Positions 61,174 to 64,000 of a stretch of 64,000 nt of DNA are shown here, piece by piece. The DNA lies in the NCBI RefSeq assembly GCF_004000985.1, contig NZ_BIMH01000029.1, forward strand, positions 1 to 64,000, in the 5' to 3' direction. The translations under genes were made by a program, and so were the position numbers. The notes under the pieces are model-generated. The model saw only the letters and a program-made list of their open reading frames with translations, searched no databases and had not been told where the DNA came from. Every line of letters starts with the position of its first letter. The first letter of the stretch is position 1. Source of the stretch: Paenibacillus validus NBRC 15382 (GTDB taxonomy: Bacteria > Bacillota > Bacilli > Paenibacillales > NBRC-103111).

Positions 61174-61761
61174 ATGAGAACGATCCTGACCTTAGCGCTC
61201 GCCGCGGCGCTGCTTGCCGGTTGCCAGTCGCAAAGCGCCGGCGATGCCGCCGATATGAAAACGATGCAGAAGACGGTAGGCCGCGAGCGTCTCCTGCAAA
61301 CGATCGGCCAAATTACGCCGCCCTCAATGGATAAAAGCGTGATGACCCAGTCCGACGAGCAAATCATCGGCTGGATCAAGCAAATCGACGATTGGACGCA
61401 TCAAGTGCTGTCCTCCCCGGTTACCGGAGAAATGGACAAATACGCGATGGAAGAGATGCGGACCACACTCATGCAGGTGTATAACCGGGAGATGGCCGAC
61501 CGGATGCTCGCCTACTTCTACCGGCGCGACGATCGTCTGGGAACGTATCAGGCGAACAGCACGAAGGCCATGCTCGGGCTGCGCAGCGAGTGGGGGAAAT
61601 ACGAGCTGAAGAAATCACAGCCCGACGCGAGCAAATACCGGGTCTCGCTCAGCGGGGCGAATGTGCAGCAGGATTTGGCCAAGTCGGTCATGCAGCACGA
61701 GTCGGAATACCTCATCGAGGGAGATCGATTGAGAATTACCGAGTTCAAAACCGTCTCATAA
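61174..61761 (+). CDS. Lipoprotein of unknown function
   Basis: The 195-residue protein has the signal peptide MRTILTLALAAALLAGC with lipobox LLAGC (Cys 17). The mature part is mainly helical and hydrophilic. It includes VGRERLLQTIGQITPPSMDK and YRRDDRLGTYQANSTKAMLG, and ends with a beta-like segment LIEGDRLRITEF. I do not recognise the family. GGAAGGGG lies about nine bases before ATG 61174, and the gene ends at its own terminator. Confidence 0.7.
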   Translation: MRTILTLALAAALLAGCQSQSAGDAADMKTMQKTVGRERLLQTIGQITPPSMDKSVMTQSDEQIIGWIKQIDDWTHQVLSSPVTGEMDKYAMEEMRTTLMQVYNREMADRMLAYFYRRDDRLGTYQANSTKAMLGLRSEWGKYELKKSQPDASKYRVSLSGANVQQDLAKSVMQHESEYLIEGDRLRITEFKTVS

Positions 61762-61779
61762 CGGGACGGATTCACACGA

Positions 61780-61822
61780 AGCAGAACGGTCCGCGGAAGC
61801 GCGCCGGTCTGCTTTCTTTTTT
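61780..61822 (+). terminator. Terminator of the lipoprotein gene
   Basis: AGCAGAACGG (61780-61789) pairs with CCGGTCTGCT (61804-61813), followed by TTCTTTTTT. Confidence 0.75.
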
Positions 61823-61844
61823 GGGAGCAATTTGGTAAAATATA

Positions 61845-61858
61845 CGAACGTATATTCT
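61845..61858 (+). promoter_or_regulatory. LexA-like box upstream of pcrB-pcrA
   Basis: CGAACGTATATTCT matches CGAACNNNNGTTCG at 8 of 10 defined positions and shares GAACNNATATTC with both uvrB boxes. It lies within a perfect inverted repeat AATATACG-AA-CGTATATT (61839-61856). Confidence 0.45.
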
Positions 61859-61870
61859 CTATTCGGTTCA

Positions 61871-61899
61871 TTGACACGTCCTGCAGGGTAGCATAGACT
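61871..61899 (+). promoter_or_regulatory. SigmaA promoter of pcrB-pcrA
   Basis: A perfect TTGACA (61871-61876), a 17-base spacer, then TAGACT (61894-61899), about 30 bases before the pcrB TTG start. Confidence 0.6.
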
Positions 61900-61931
61900 A
61901 CTTGTAGATGGAAGGACAGGAGGCTTTTGCT

Positions 61932-62627
61932 TTGCATTTGCAATTGGAGCAGTGGAGACACGTGTTTAAGCTGGACCCGGACCGTGAATTGTCCGATGAA
62001 GCGCTCGAGCGGATATGTCTGTCCGGCACCGATGCGGTTATGGTCGGGGGCTCGTCGGGCGTCACGTTCGACAACACCGTCGATTTGCTTGCCCGCATTC
62101 GCCGCTACGAGGTGCCGTGTGTGCTCGAAGTATCCGAGCAGGAGGCGATTGTGCCCGGGTTCGACTTGTTTCTGATTCCGATCGTGCTGAATGCGCGCAA
62201 TCCGGAATGGATCGTCGGCCGTCAGCGGCAGGCGCTGCGAGAATATGGCGCCATTATGGATTGGTCGCAGATCGTGACCGAAGGCTACATTATATTGAAT
62301 GGCGATTCAACAGCGGCGCGGGTGACCGATGCCGAGGCGGAGCTCGATTTGAGGGACGTGGAGGCTTACGCACGCATGGCGGATCGTTTATTCCGCTGCC
62401 CGATCGTTTATATGGAATACAGCGGAATGTTCGGCAATATGGACGATGTGAAGCGGGTTCGCGGGCTGCTCGGCACGGCAAGGCTGTTTTACGGCGGCGG
62501 GGTGGATAGTCCGGAGAAAGCGGTCGAGGCGGCCCGGTCCGCACATACCGTCGTAGTCGGCAACGCCGTTTACCACGATTTGGAGCAGGCGCTGGCGACT
62601 GTGAAGGCGGTCAAGGAATCCGTGTAG
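61932..62627 (+). CDS. pcrB: Heptaprenylglyceryl phosphate synthase
   Basis: PcrB joins glycerol-1-phosphate and heptaprenyl diphosphate, giving an archaeal-like ether lipid precursor in Bacillales. The TTG at 61932, with AGGAGG nine bases upstream, gives a 231-residue TIM barrel starting like B. subtilis PcrB (QWRHVFKLDPDRELSDEAL). An ATG at 61908 is in frame but its extension is not conserved. GTDAVMVGGSSGVT, CVLEVSEQEAIVPGFDLF, IVYMEYSGMFGN and ARLFYGGGVDS are the phosphate- and prenyl-binding regions. It lies 16 bases before pcrA, as in Bacillus. Confidence 0.95.
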   Translation: MHLQLEQWRHVFKLDPDRELSDEALERICLSGTDAVMVGGSSGVTFDNTVDLLARIRRYEVPCVLEVSEQEAIVPGFDLFLIPIVLNARNPEWIVGRQRQALREYGAIMDWSQIVTEGYIILNGDSTAARVTDAEAELDLRDVEAYARMADRLFRCPIVYMEYSGMFGNMDDVKRVRGLLGTARLFYGGGVDSPEKAVEAARSAHTVVVGNAVYHDLEQALATVKAVKESV

Positions 62628-62643
62628 AAAGGGCAGGTAAACG

Positions 62644-64000
<1,357 letters not shown>

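Overview
The window looks like the chromosome of a Paenibacillus-type, endospore-forming Firmicute. The evidence is a moderately high GC content, strong Shine-Dalgarno sites with many GTG and TTG starts, a CotF-type spore coat pair, PcrB, a long-form HPF behind a near-perfect SigmaH promoter, RF2 with its programmed frameshift, and an ftsEX/ctpB/minJ-like gene order known from Bacillus. No rRNA, tRNA or CRISPR array was found.

Layout. 0.1-6 kb: hpf, secA, prfB and a YitT-type membrane protein. 6-14.7 kb: a complete arginine pathway (argC-J-B-D-F-G-H) behind a SigmaA promoter that overlaps two tandem ARG boxes, ending in a strong terminator. 14.7-22.5 kb: a VanW/G5 wall protein (- strand), then ftsE, ftsX, a coiled-coil M23 hydrolase, a CtpB-type protease and a MinJ-like PDZ protein, so a division and wall-remodelling block. 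22.6-24.1 kb: a flagellar stator pair (- strand). 24.4-29.3 kb: uvrB-uvrA behind LexA-like boxes. 29.5-34.3 kb: a ferredoxin-type sulfite/nitrite reductase, a small DUF2759-like membrane protein, an insertion sequence bounded by inverted hairpins, and a sugar-phosphate-isomerase-like TIM barrel. 34.4-35.3 kb: a decayed small membrane gene with a Fur-like box, and an unknown small protein.

35.3-42.5 kb (- strand) is the most unusual region. It encodes a secreted FG-GAP protein, a carrier protein, a seryl-tRNA-synthetase-like amino acid:carrier-protein ligase, a DltD-like SGNH protein, a 36-residue DltX-like peptide and an MBOAT acyltransferase. This is a Dlt-like layout with DltA replaced by a class II synthetase homologue, which suggests a distinct route for aminoacylating a cell-surface polymer.

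42.6-52.6 kb: a diguanylate cyclase, an RlhA-like U32 protein, a glycine-rich-domain protein, and a GldA/GldF/GldG/DUF4340 ABC exporter operon. 53-59.3 kb: a sulfur island, with an AprA-like flavoprotein, a small 2x[4Fe-4S] ferredoxin and an SsuA/C/B-type transporter in one operon. Divergent from it is a regulator in which an excisionase-type HTH is fused to a relative of the operon's own substrate-binding protein. The reductase at 29.5 kb could take up sulfite released by such a pathway. 59.6-64 kb: the spore coat pair, a tiny ORF, a lipoprotein, pcrB, and the 5' part of pcrA, which runs off the window.

All assignments come from reading motifs and gene order by eye. No database search, alignment or folding program was run.
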